Source: Streptomyces sp. CBMA152 (GTDB lineage: Bacteria; Actinomycetota; Actinomycetes; Streptomycetales; Streptomycetaceae). From it: a DNA stretch of 64,000 nt. This document shows, piece by piece, positions 18,188 through 26,603 of the stretch (positions are counted from its first letter, which is position 1; each line of letters begins with the position of its first letter). The notes beneath the pieces are model-generated. The model worked only from the letters and a program-made list of their open reading frames with translations, had not been told where the DNA came from and did no database searches. Made by a program: the position numbers and the translations under genes. Location: positions 62,001-126,000 of the forward strand of contig NZ_MECJ01000028.1 of assembly GCF_014596475.1 (NCBI RefSeq). Reading direction: 5' to 3'.

Positions 18188-18937
18188 TCATTCCGAGATA
18201 CCCGGTCCGATCCGCGAGACGATTTCGTCCCAGTAGCCGGGCAGTGTCTCGAATGGGTCGATCTGTCCCCCTCGGTCGCCGCGGTCGGTGAAGTAGATCG
18301 TTCCCGCGCCCTGCCAGCGGGCGATGCGCAGGGCCTCTTCGAGGTGGGTACGGGGCACTCCGTGGACGAAGTGGCAGAACCTCTCCGGCGGGTAGTCGGC
18401 GGTCCACTCGGCGACCTGCGACCACCGGTACTCGCTCCACGGCCCGGTGAAGGTGACCAACTGGTCGGCGCTCTCCACGTAACCGGGATACGGGTGGGTG
18501 CCCTGACCGAGGACCAGGTGGGCGCCGTCGCACAGGGCCCGCAGGGCCGACACCGTGCGCCGCACCTCGGGCAGCGCGTCCCGGTCCGTGGGACAGCGGT
18601 CCAGAAGGAAGCCGTCGACGCGGTACCAGTCGAGGAAGCGGTGCGCGTCGGAGATCTGCTCGCCGAAGGAGCGGGTGCCGTACGCGGTGTCGAGGTGACC
18701 GAGCACCCGCACGCCCGCGTTGCGGAGCTTCCCGGCGGCCTCCAGGCAGTGCGGGTCGGGGCGGGTGCCGGGGCCGTCGGCGACGTTCAGGACGGCCCAG
18801 TGCAGCGGGGTGCCGGGGCGGGTCAGCTCGGCCCACTCGACCGGTGCGACCAGCGGGTGGGCACAGCCGGGGACGCCGAAGCCGAGCCTGCCCGAGGTCG
18901 CCGCGCACAGGGCGCCGGTGGTGGTCAGATGCGGCAC
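18188..18937 (-). CDS. Spherulation-specific family 4 protein (putative glycoside hydrolase)
   Basis: The 249-residue protein matches the spherulin-4 family. It has a short TIM-barrel-like layout: LGFGVPGCAHPL, PLHWAVLNVADGPG (first strand after the initial turn), GVRVLGHLDTAYGTR, YRVDGFLLDRCP, and PGYVESADQLVTFTG. Fungal members (GH135, Sph3) hydrolyse alpha-1,4-linked galactosamine polymers. The acidic residues in VLGHLDT and FLLDRCP are where catalytic acids would be expected. No signal peptide is visible, which is odd for a polysaccharide hydrolase. Its GTG start overlaps the end of the epimerase gene by 13 nt, indicating translational coupling in the same operon. Confidence 0.78.
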   Translation of the reverse strand: MPHLTTTGALCAATSGRLGFGVPGCAHPLVAPVEWAELTRPGTPLHWAVLNVADGPGTRPDPHCLEAAGKLRNAGVRVLGHLDTAYGTRSFGEQISDAHRFLDWYRVDGFLLDRCPTDRDALPEVRRTVSALRALCDGAHLVLGQGTHPYPGYVESADQLVTFTGPWSEYRWSQVAEWTADYPPERFCHFVHGVPRTHLEEALRIARWQGAGTIYFTDRGDRGGQIDPFETLPGYWDEIVSRIGPGISE

Positions 18938-19896
18938 GCCGCCTCCATCCAGATGTCCGCCAGGGACTCCTCCAGGTTGATCCGCGGCCGCCAGCCGAGC
19001 CGGTCGCGCGCGGTGCGGACGTCCGCCTGCTGCCAGCTGCCGCAGCCGTCGGGGTACGGGGCCGGGGAGGCGGCCAGGTGCTCCAGGACCGCGTCGGCGG
19101 ACGGGCGGGGGGCACCGATGACGCCCGGCCGCAGCCCGGACGGGCCGTCCAGTTCGTGCAGCGCGCCGCCGTATCCGGCGACCCTGGCCAGTACGGCGGC
19201 CGCGTCGCGCAGCTTCACCGAGCGGCCGGTGCCGATGTTGACGACGCCCTGGGCGGCGGAGAGCGAGGCGGCGTGCACCGCGCGCGCGACATCGCGTACG
19301 TCGACGAAGTCGCGCTGCACCCCGAGGCCGCCCAGCTTGAGCTCACCGTCGCCGGACTGCATGGCGCGGCGCATCGCCTCCGCGAGCCGCCCGAGCGGGG
19401 ACCCGGCGGGGGTGCCGGGGCCGACCGGTGAGAAGACCCGCAGCACGATGGCGTCCAGGCCGGAGCCGAGGACGAGCTCGGTGCCGGCGAGCTTGCTCAC
19501 GCCGTACGGGCCGCCGGGGCGCGGCACCGCGTCCTCGGCGGTGGACGAGCCCGGCTGCGAGGGGCCGTACTCGGAGGCGCAGCCCAGCTGGACGAGCCGG
19601 GCGCCGCAGCCGCTGCGGCGCAGGGCCTCGCAGACGGTGGCGACGGCGACGGTGTTGTGCCGGGTCAGTTCGCGGGCGCCGCCCCGGGTGGCTCCGGCGC
19701 AGTTGATGACGACCCCGGGGTGGACGGCGTCCAGGAAGCGGGTGAGGGCTCCCGGGCTGCCGGAGGCGAGGTCGAACCGTACGTCGGCGTCGTCGCCGCG
19801 CCCGAGCGCGGTGAGCTGGACGGCCGGGTCGGCGAGCAGGCGGTCGGCGACGAAACGGCCCAGATATCCGTTGGCACCGAGCAGTAGCACCCTCAT
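18925..19896 (-). CDS. NAD-dependent epimerase/dehydratase (extended SDR)
   Basis: The 323-residue protein has the Rossmann signature GANGYLG at residues 8-14, the catalytic Tyr and Lys in YGVSKLAG, and QRDFVDVRDVARAV typical of nucleotide-sugar epimerases. The likely role is interconversion of a UDP- or dTDP-hexose or N-acetylhexosamine for the adjacent glycosyltransferase, but substrate residues cannot be assigned by eye. The ATG at 19896 follows GGAAAGG. It lies about 100 nt after the membrane-protein gene and overlaps the spherulin-like gene, placing it third in a four-gene operon. Confidence 0.88.
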   Translation of the reverse strand: MRVLLLGANGYLGRFVADRLLADPAVQLTALGRGDDADVRFDLASGSPGALTRFLDAVHPGVVINCAGATRGGARELTRHNTVAVATVCEALRRSGCGARLVQLGCASEYGPSQPGSSTAEDAVPRPGGPYGVSKLAGTELVLGSGLDAIVLRVFSPVGPGTPAGSPLGRLAEAMRRAMQSGDGELKLGGLGVQRDFVDVRDVARAVHAASLSAAQGVVNIGTGRSVKLRDAAAVLARVAGYGGALHELDGPSGLRPGVIGAPRPSADAVLEHLAASPAPYPDGCGSWQQADVRTARDRLGWRPRINLEESLADIWMEAACRI

Positions 19897-19997
19897 CGCG
19901 CGGCCTTTCCGTGCGGGCGGCAGGAGGCCGGGGGCAGGGCGGTCATGTGTCTCTTTCTCCTTCGGGCGTCAGTGCGCGTCGATGCGTGTAGTGCGGG

Positions 19998-21467
19998 TCA
20001 GAGGGTCGGTGGGCGTTCCGCGTGGGCCGACGCGCGGGCGAGGACCGCGGTGGCCCGGACGAGCAGGGCGAGGGCCGCGACGGCACACAGCGCCGCCGGA
20101 ACGGTTGCGGCGCCGCCCGCCGCCACGGCGGCGGAGATGGGCCGGGCGAGCAAGCCGCAGCCCGGCAGGCGTCCGGCGAGCACGAGGGCGAGGGCGGTCG
20201 CCTCCGCGCACGCGGCCGCCCGCAGCCCGGCGACGGCCGTGGTGGCGAAGCCGTGCAGGGCGAGCAGCCGGGCCAGGAAGAGCAGGGCGCCGGGCGCGAC
20301 GGCGGACGCGAACGAGCCGTGTCCGTACGCGAGTTGGGCGATCAGCAGGACCAAGGTGAGGGCGAGGAGGAAGAGGGCGACCGCGCCGAGCAGCAGCGGG
20401 CGGGAGCGGGCGGCGAACTCGTCCAGGCCGCGGCTGGTGGCGAGGGAGCGGCGGGCCCGTACGGCGAAGAGGCGGGCGCACCAGGTGGCGGGCGCGACGG
20501 CCAGCGTCAGGCCGACGGCGGCGGCCGGGTCGGTGGCCCAGCCGTGCCCCGGCGCACCGGACGGGCCGCCGGCGAGCAGCGCGTCGAGGAGTCCGTCGCC
20601 GACGACGGCGTACACGGCGAGCCAGAGCGCCCAGGGGAGCCCGGTGCCGCGCCCGGCCCGCAGCGCGCCGCGCCGCACGGTGTACGCGAGGGCGGCGCCG
20701 ACCACGGCGGTCCCGGCGGCCACTACGGAGAGCCGCACATGGCCGACGGTGAGGCGGGCGGCCGTCACGGACAGGGCGCACAGGGCACCGGGCAGCAGCG
20801 AGCGCAGCACCCGAAGGGTCCGCCCGCCGGGCTGGGGCGCGAACTCCACGTCGCCGCCCGGTGGTTCGGTGCCGCGCGGCACGCGCGCGTAGAGCTCCTC
20901 GGCGAGCGAGAACACATCGCGGTGCCGGAAGCGGGCGGCGGTCCGGTCGGTCATCCCGTGCGCCTCCAGACCGGCCGCGATCTCCAGCGGGTCGACGGCC
21001 CGCTCGCAGAGTTCGCGGTGGCGGTGCATGAGGGCCTTGACGGGGTCGGCGGGGCCGCGCCGGGTGCGGGGCTTCGCGGGCGGCGCGGGGCGGTCGGGCT
21101 CGGCCGGTGCGGATGATCCGGATGGTTCGGCCGATCCGGGTGGGCCGGATGTTTCGGCCGGTGCGGATGACTTGGCCGATTCGGGTGACTCCGCCGGTTC
21201 GGCGGGCGGTGCCGCCGGGGCCTCTTCGGTCGGCGCATCCGCAGGCGACGGCTCCGTCGCCCGCCAGGGCGAACCCGCCGCCGGGAGAAGGGAGTTGGAG
21301 ACGCGTGCCGGTGTGCGGGGCCGGCGGGGGCCGGTGCTGCGCTTCGGGGGCGGGTCGTTGAGCAGGGCCTCCGAGCGGATGTCCCAGGCCCCGGCGCTCT
21401 CCGGGGCGCGCGGGATGTCGCTGTCGGCGGGACCGTCCGCCGGGCGGGTCGTGGGGGGAATGGTCAT
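19998..21467 (-). CDS. Multi-span membrane protein of the PelF-type operon, function unknown
   Basis: The 489-residue protein starts with about 150 disordered residues rich in Pro, Ala, Glu and Ser, followed by a conserved-looking soluble segment (LEAHGMTDRTAARFRHRDVF, near residues 165-185). Then come roughly nine hydrophobic segments to the C-terminus. I do not recognise a named transporter family. Its position directly after the glycosyltransferase, with start and stop codons overlapping in ATGA, suggests a membrane partner for polymer export or synthase assembly. The start follows AGGAGG. It is not convincingly similar to PelG by eye. Confidence 0.8.
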   Translation of the reverse strand: MTIPPTTRPADGPADSDIPRAPESAGAWDIRSEALLNDPPPKRSTGPRRPRTPARVSNSLLPAAGSPWRATEPSPADAPTEEAPAAPPAEPAESPESAKSSAPAETSGPPGSAEPSGSSAPAEPDRPAPPAKPRTRRGPADPVKALMHRHRELCERAVDPLEIAAGLEAHGMTDRTAARFRHRDVFSLAEELYARVPRGTEPPGGDVEFAPQPGGRTLRVLRSLLPGALCALSVTAARLTVGHVRLSVVAAGTAVVGAALAYTVRRGALRAGRGTGLPWALWLAVYAVVGDGLLDALLAGGPSGAPGHGWATDPAAAVGLTLAVAPATWCARLFAVRARRSLATSRGLDEFAARSRPLLLGAVALFLLALTLVLLIAQLAYGHGSFASAVAPGALLFLARLLALHGFATTAVAGLRAAACAEATALALVLAGRLPGCGLLARPISAAVAAGGAATVPAALCAVAALALLVRATAVLARASAHAERPPTL

Positions 21468-23812
21468 CGAGTCGCCTCCTCGGCGCGGGCGGAGCCGGAG
21501 CGGCCGATGTCGGACGAGGGCGAGGAGAGGGGCGGCGGGGAGTGCGGCGGACGGACCTCCGCGCGGCCGGCGTCGGGGTCGGAGTCGGGGTCGGAGTCGG
21601 GGGCGGTCGGACCCGGAACGTTCGGGTCAGAGTCTCCGGGTGTGGGGCGGGAGAGGCCAGAGTGCCAAGTAGCGGAGTGGCTGGATCCGTTGCGGCTGTC
21701 GGAGTCGGCCGGGAGCGTCGACCCGGCGGCCACGGCCGAGTCCCGGTCCACGTCCCCGAGGGTGTCGCGTACCGCACCCGCGCCGGGCGTCCTCCTCGCG
21801 CGCGTACCCGGGTCCGCCCAGCTCGGGGCGTGCCCGGCGGCCGGGCCGGTGGTGCCCGACGCGGCCCAGTTGCCGGGGACATGGGCCTCGGCGGGATGCG
21901 CGAACGGCACCGGGTCGGCGCTGTCGTCGAGCTCTTCGCGGCGGACCGGGCAGTGCGACATCAGCTCCAGGTAAATGCCGCGAAATGCCGCGAGGTTCTG
22001 CTCGACCGTGAAGAGTTCGAGCGCGCGGGCGCGGGCGGCGGCGCCGAGCCGTTCGCGCCGTTCCGGGTCGCGCAGCAGCGCCACGCACGCGTCCGCGAGC
22101 GCGCGGGGGTTGCGCGGCGGCACCACGAGCCCGGTGCCGCCGATCACTTCGACCACCGCGCCCGCGTCCGTGGAGACCGTGGCCCGGCCACAGAACATCG
22201 CCTCGACCAGGCTGATCGGGAAGCCCTCGACGACGCTGGAGAGGACGACGACGCTGCCGGAGGCGTACGCGTCGGCCAGGTCCGGGGCCTCCGGGCCGCC
22301 GATCTCCTCGAAGGAGACGGGGTTGTCGCCGACCGCGTGCGCGTCGGCCGCCTCGTCGGGGAAGAGCTGGGCCGCGAGGGCGCGGCAGTGGGCGAGGTAG
22401 GCGGCCGATTCGGGAGACAGCCCGCCGGACCCCGCACCCGCGCCGTATCCGTGCGGCGAGGCGTACCCATGGGCGGCGCTGTACGAAGCCGCGCTGTACG
22501 GAGCCGGGCCGAAGGCGCCGCTCCCCTGCGCACCCACATCGTACGAGGCCGTACCGGACTCGCCGGACCCCACCGCCCCGGACACCGCCCCCGCACCCGC
22601 GTAGAAAATCCGCAGGCGGGCGTCCGGCTCCTTGCGGCGGACCTCGGTGAAGGCGTGGAGCAGGGCGATGAGGTCCTTGGTGGGGTCGACGCGGCCGACC
22701 CAGACCAGCGTGCCGGGGTCGCCGCCGGACGGGCCCTCGCCGACCGCCTGGAAGCGGTCGGCGGCCATCCCCGGGTACACCGTGCGCAGCTTCACGCGGT
22801 CCGCGCCGCACTTCTCCTGCCAGCGGCGGGTGTGGGTGTTGCCGGGGGTGATGAGCGCGGCCCGGTCGTACACCTCGGCCGCGAGCCGCCGGTGGAAGGC
22901 GGCCAGCAGCGCCCGTACGGGGACGCGCGCCTCGCGGGCCGCGAGGTACTGCCGGCGCAGTTGGACGCCGTACTCGGTGACCAGCAGCGGAACCCCGAAG
23001 AAGCGTTTGGCCAGCAGACCGGGGAGGGCGGCGGAGCCACCGCCCGCCGCATGGCAGAGGTCGACGTCGCCGAGGCTCGCCGCGTCGTACCAGTCGAGCG
23101 AGAGCGGCCGCAGGGCGCGCTCCAGGAGGTCGGCGAAGGCGAGGTAGTCGGGGACGCGTGCGGCCTGCACGGCGCGGCTCGCGCCGGGTGCGCGGCAGGC
23201 GGCCTCCAGGACGCGCACGGCCGTCTCGGAGCGCAGCGCGGTGTGCAGCCCGCCGCACTCCCGGGCGAGGTCGGCGAGCCCGTACAGCCCCTCGGCGAAC
23301 CGCGACGCGCCGGTCACGGGGACGGAAGGCGCCTCGGCCCCGGCCGCGTCCGCACCGGGGCCCGCCACGCCGAACACCCCGCCCCCGCCCGCCGCGAGCC
23401 CGAACTCGCCGAAGGTGCGGGCCGCGTCGGCCGCGAGCCCGGCCGCAGCGCTGCGGCCCCGCGTGCCCTGTGCGGAGGGCGCACCGGGGCTCGTCCCGAC
23501 CCCGTCCCCGCAGATCGCCCCCGCCAGCTCCCGGAAGCACCCCGCGAAGCGGGTGCGTTCGCGGCGGCCGTAACCACGCCGGTCGAAGCGGGGGTTGGCG
23601 CACTCCTCCGGGGCCCACAGCGGGGCCGTGCGCACCCTGCGGACGTGGGGCGGCAGGGCCACCCAGCCGCGTTCCTCCTGGGCCGCCGTGCGGCTCAGCG
23701 CGTATATGTCGAACTCGTGCCGCGCGAGCCCGCGCACAAGCCGGTCGCACCACAGCCTGGACTCGCCGGTCGTGTACGGATATCCACCGTCCGTGAGCAG
23801 TCCGATCCGCAT
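21464..23812 (-). CDS. PelF-type GT4 glycosyltransferase (DUF3492)
   Basis: The 782-residue protein opens with MRIGLLTDGGYPYTTGESR, the DUF3492 N-terminus of PelF-like enzymes, and has a GT-B C-terminal domain (TLVWVGRVDPTKD, then VVLSSVVEGFPISLVEAMFC with the donor-binding EGFP...E pattern, then LVVPPRNPRALA). PelF is the cytoplasmic synthase of the Pel exopolysaccharide. Two low-complexity inserts (near residues 105-165 and 430-490) and a tail of about 140 residues rich in Ser, Asp and Pro make it much longer than PelF (about 500). The ATG at 23812 follows GGGGGTG. It heads a four-gene operon and is preceded by a 16-bp hairpin. Confidence 0.85.
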   Translation of the reverse strand: MRIGLLTDGGYPYTTGESRLWCDRLVRGLARHEFDIYALSRTAAQEERGWVALPPHVRRVRTAPLWAPEECANPRFDRRGYGRRERTRFAGCFRELAGAICGDGVGTSPGAPSAQGTRGRSAAAGLAADAARTFGEFGLAAGGGGVFGVAGPGADAAGAEAPSVPVTGASRFAEGLYGLADLARECGGLHTALRSETAVRVLEAACRAPGASRAVQAARVPDYLAFADLLERALRPLSLDWYDAASLGDVDLCHAAGGGSAALPGLLAKRFFGVPLLVTEYGVQLRRQYLAAREARVPVRALLAAFHRRLAAEVYDRAALITPGNTHTRRWQEKCGADRVKLRTVYPGMAADRFQAVGEGPSGGDPGTLVWVGRVDPTKDLIALLHAFTEVRRKEPDARLRIFYAGAGAVSGAVGSGESGTASYDVGAQGSGAFGPAPYSAASYSAAHGYASPHGYGAGAGSGGLSPESAAYLAHCRALAAQLFPDEAADAHAVGDNPVSFEEIGGPEAPDLADAYASGSVVVLSSVVEGFPISLVEAMFCGRATVSTDAGAVVEVIGGTGLVVPPRNPRALADACVALLRDPERRERLGAAARARALELFTVEQNLAAFRGIYLELMSHCPVRREELDDSADPVPFAHPAEAHVPGNWAASGTTGPAAGHAPSWADPGTRARRTPGAGAVRDTLGDVDRDSAVAAGSTLPADSDSRNGSSHSATWHSGLSRPTPGDSDPNVPGPTAPDSDPDSDPDAGRAEVRPPHSPPPLSSPSSDIGRSGSARAEEATR

Positions 23813-23892
23813 GCAACGCACCCCCGATCTCCCTTGTGGGCGGCCGCCGTTGCCTCGGCGACTCGCAGCGGGAAGAACGTAAGCGGATACGA

Positions 23893-23928
23893 CGGTGGCG
23901 CGATGGACGGTTGTCCATCGCGCCACCG
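23893..23928. promoter_or_regulatory. 16-bp palindrome upstream of the PelF-type gene
   Basis: A perfect 16-bp stem (23893-23908 with 23913-23928) closes a 4-nt loop. It lies about 80 nt upstream of the glycosyltransferase start and 76 nt beyond the ABC operon stop. A separate terminator-like hairpin sits nearer that stop, so this one may be an operator or leader structure for the polysaccharide operon, or a second terminator. Confidence 0.6.
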
Positions 23929-23956
23929 GAAGGGGTGAATGCACGTAACTTTCCCA

Positions 23957-23985
23957 CCCCGGTAGCGTTTTGTCGCGCTACGGGG
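23957..23985 (-). terminator. Probable terminator of the peptide ABC transporter operon
   Basis: Read on the minus strand, CCCCGTAGCG pairs with CGCTACCGGGG (one bulged base) across an A-rich loop, starting 19 nt after the ATPase stop codon. Its position and strength fit a transcription terminator. Confidence 0.65.
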
Positions 23986-24003
23986 CGGGAGAGTCACCCA
24001 GCG

Positions 24004-25617
24004 TCAGGCCGCGGCCAGTTCATCGCGGTTCTGCTCGCGCAGCTGGTCGCGCAGCTCCTTGCGGGCCGCGCGGCGCACCGCCGCGAGCACCGGGTCGACG
24101 GTGGGGACGGCGGCGAGCAGCTGCCGGGTGTACGGGTCCTGGGGCGAGCCGTAGACCTCGTCCACCGCGCCCTCCTCCACGATCCGGCCCTGGCGCATCA
24201 CCGCGACCCGGTCGCTGACCTGGCGTACGACGGCGAGGTCGTGCGCGATGAAGACGAGCCCGAGCCCGAGTTCGCGCTGCAACTCGGCGAGCAGCTCGGT
24301 GACATGGGCCTGCGTCGTCACATCGAGCGCGGACACCGGCTCGTCGCAGACGATCAGCTGCGGCTCGGCCGCGAGCGCCCGCGCGATGCCGACCCGCTGG
24401 CGCTGGCCGCCGCTGAACTCGTGCGGGTAGCGGTCGTAGCGGTCCGGGTCGAGGCCGACCCGCTCCAGGAGCTCGCCCACGCGCGCGCGGATGCGCTTGT
24501 CGTCCCGTACGCCCGAGGCCCGCAGCGGGTCGGCGACCGACTCGCCGATCGAGCGCCTGGGGTTGAGGGAGGCGACCGGGTCCTGGAAGACCATCTGGAC
24601 GGCCGTGCCCTCGCGGCGGATGGTGCCCGACGTGGTGTCGAGCAGGCCCACCAGCATCCGGCCGAGTGTCGTCTTGCCGCTGCCACTCTCGCCGACCACG
24701 CCCAGCGTCTCGCCGCGCCGCACGGTGAGCGAGACACCGTCGACGGCGGTGAACGACGACTTGCCGCGGCCGAAGACCTTGCGCAGGTCGACGGCTTCGA
24801 GCAGCGGCTCACCGGCGGGCTCGCCTGCCGCCTTCGGCGCGTCCAGGCGCGGCACGGCCGAAAGGAGCTCCTTGGTGTACGCGGCCTTGGGCGCGCCCAG
24901 TACCTCGCGCACCGGCCCGCGTTCGACCGCGCGCCCCTGCCGCATCACCAGGACGTCGTCGACGCTCTCCGCCGCGACGCCCACGTCATGGGTGACGAGC
25001 AGCAGGCCCATCCCGGTCTCGTGGCGCAGCCCGTGCAGCAGGTCGAGGATCTGGGCCTGGACGGTGACGTCCAGGGCGGTGGTCGGCTCGTCGGCGATGA
25101 GCAGCTTCGGCTCGCAGGCCAGCGCCATCGCGATGAGCGCGCGCTGGCGCATGCCGCCGGAGAACTCGTGCGGGCGCGAGCGCGCCTTGCGGGCCGCGTC
25201 CGGGATGCCGACGCGGTCGAGCACGTCGACGGCACGCGCGCGTGCCGCCTTGCGTGAGCCGCCCCGGTGCACCCGGTACACCTCGGCGATCTGGTCGCCG
25301 ATCGCGTAGTACGGGTCGAGGGAGGAGAGCGGGTCCTGGAAGACCATCGCGGCCACTCCCCCGCGCAGCCGCCGCAGTTCGGCGTCCGACGCCTCGTGGA
25401 CATCGGTTCCGGCCACCTTGACGCTGCCCTCGACGACGGCGCCGGTGCCCCGGTGCAGTCCGAGCAGCGCGTACGCGGACGCGCTCTTGCCGGAGCCGGA
25501 CTCGCCGACCACACCGAGCGCGGCGCCGGGCGCCAGGCTGAAGGAGAGCCCGTCCACGGCCCGCGTCTCGCCGAAGGAGATGCCGAGATCGACGACCTCC
25601 ACCAGGGGCTCGGTCAT
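24004..25617 (-). CDS. Peptide ABC transporter, fused dual ATPase (DppD-DppF type)
   Basis: The 537-residue protein contains two complete ABC ATPases in one chain. The first has GESGSGKSASAY, FSGGMRQRA and LLIADEPTTALD; the second has GESGSGKTTL, FSGGQRQRVGIA and LIVCDEPVSALD. Each ends with the oligopeptide-type C-terminal extension (YTKELLSAVP and YTRQLLAAVP). It would energise import through the two permeases encoded just upstream. DppD and DppF are usually separate genes. The ATG at 25617 overlaps the upstream permease stop in ATGA. It is the last gene of the operon. Confidence 0.92.
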   Translation of the reverse strand: MTEPLVEVVDLGISFGETRAVDGLSFSLAPGAALGVVGESGSGKSASAYALLGLHRGTGAVVEGSVKVAGTDVHEASDAELRRLRGGVAAMVFQDPLSSLDPYYAIGDQIAEVYRVHRGGSRKAARARAVDVLDRVGIPDAARKARSRPHEFSGGMRQRALIAMALACEPKLLIADEPTTALDVTVQAQILDLLHGLRHETGMGLLLVTHDVGVAAESVDDVLVMRQGRAVERGPVREVLGAPKAAYTKELLSAVPRLDAPKAAGEPAGEPLLEAVDLRKVFGRGKSSFTAVDGVSLTVRRGETLGVVGESGSGKTTLGRMLVGLLDTTSGTIRREGTAVQMVFQDPVASLNPRRSIGESVADPLRASGVRDDKRIRARVGELLERVGLDPDRYDRYPHEFSGGQRQRVGIARALAAEPQLIVCDEPVSALDVTTQAHVTELLAELQRELGLGLVFIAHDLAVVRQVSDRVAVMRQGRIVEEGAVDEVYGSPQDPYTRQLLAAVPTVDPVLAAVRRAARKELRDQLREQNRDELAAA

Positions 25618-26603
25618 GACAGCACCACCCGTCGGTCCGCCACCGCGTACAGCGCGTCCGCGACGGCATTGGCCAGTACCACGAAGAACCCGGTCGTCAT
25701 CACGACGCCGACCACGATGGGCAGGTCGACCTGGCGGACCGAGTCCACCAGGAGCTTGCCGATGCCCTGGATGCCGAAGAGCGACTCGGTGAGCACCGCA
25801 CCGCCGAACATCGAGCCCGCGTCCAGCGCGCTCAGCGCGATGACGGGGGCCAGGGCGCCGCGCAGCGCGTGCTTGCCGACGATGGCCCGCTCGGTCACTC
25901 CGTACGCGCGGAAGGTGCGCACATGGTCCTCGGCCAGCGTCTCCAGCATCGAACTGCGCACCAGGCGGGCGTACTTGGCGCTCTCGATCAGCGCCAGCGA
26001 GATCCACGGCAGCAGCAGCCCCCAGAACCACTGCTCCGGGTTGTCGGAGAACGGGGTGTACTGCGGGAACGGCAGCCAGGCCAGCGTCGAGCAGAAGACG
26101 ATGATCAGGACCAGGCCGACCACGAAGACCGGCGTGGAGAAGCCGACCAGGGTGAGCCCGGTCAGTACGCGCTCGACGGCCGAGCCGCGCTTCCACGCGG
26201 AGAGCAGCCCGGTGCCGACGCCGAGGACGATCCACAGGACGAACGCCCCGATCACCAGCGACCCGGTGACCGGCAGCTTGTTCAGCAGGATGTCGGTGAC
26301 CGGCGAGTCCTGGCGGTACGACAGTCCCAGGCACGGCGCGTCGCAGTGGACGACGCCGATGCCGGAGGAGAAGTCGCGGCCGACGAACAGGCCCTCAAGG
26401 AAGTGCCAGTACTGCACGTAGAGCGGATCGCCGAGCTGGAGGCGGTCGTGCACCTGGGCGACCTGCGCCGGGGAGCAGCGCTCGCCGCAGACGATCTGGG
26501 CGACGTTGCCGGGAGCGGCGTAGAAGACGAGGTAGACGACGACGGACAGGGCCAGCAGTACGAAGACCGCGCCGCCGATCCGCCGCAGCAGGAAGCCGGT
26601 CAC
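25614..26603 (-). CDS. Peptide ABC transporter permease (DppB/OppB type)
   Basis: The 329-residue protein has about six membrane segments, the N-terminal RRIGGAVFVLLALSVVVYL helix followed by a large external loop, and the EAA-type coupling segment DHVRTFRAYGVTERAIVGKH with the downstream ALRGALAPVI. This is the layout of the first permease of oligopeptide importers. The external loop carries four Cys (VCGERC and HCDAPC), which could form disulfides. GTGA and ATGA overlaps tie it to both neighbours in the operon. Confidence 0.92.
   Translation of the reverse strand: MTGFLLRRIGGAVFVLLALSVVVYLVFYAAPGNVAQIVCGERCSPAQVAQVHDRLQLGDPLYVQYWHFLEGLFVGRDFSSGIGVVHCDAPCLGLSYRQDSPVTDILLNKLPVTGSLVIGAFVLWIVLGVGTGLLSAWKRGSAVERVLTGLTLVGFSTPVFVVGLVLIIVFCSTLAWLPFPQYTPFSDNPEQWFWGLLLPWISLALIESAKYARLVRSSMLETLAEDHVRTFRAYGVTERAIVGKHALRGALAPVIALSALDAGSMFGGAVLTESLFGIQGIGKLLVDSVRQVDLPIVVGVVMTTGFFVVLANAVADALYAVADRRVVLS

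Noticed and set aside
16904..20359. A very long plus-strand open frame (over 1100 codons) across moeZ and the polysaccharide genes
   Set aside because: It is antisense to four well-supported genes, has no recognisable domain, and its length is explained by the strong third-position GC bias.
18188..23812. Treating the polysaccharide operon as a typical biosynthetic gene cluster for a secondary metabolite
   Set aside because: There are no polyketide, peptide synthetase, terpene or RiPP genes, and the content fits an exopolysaccharide better.
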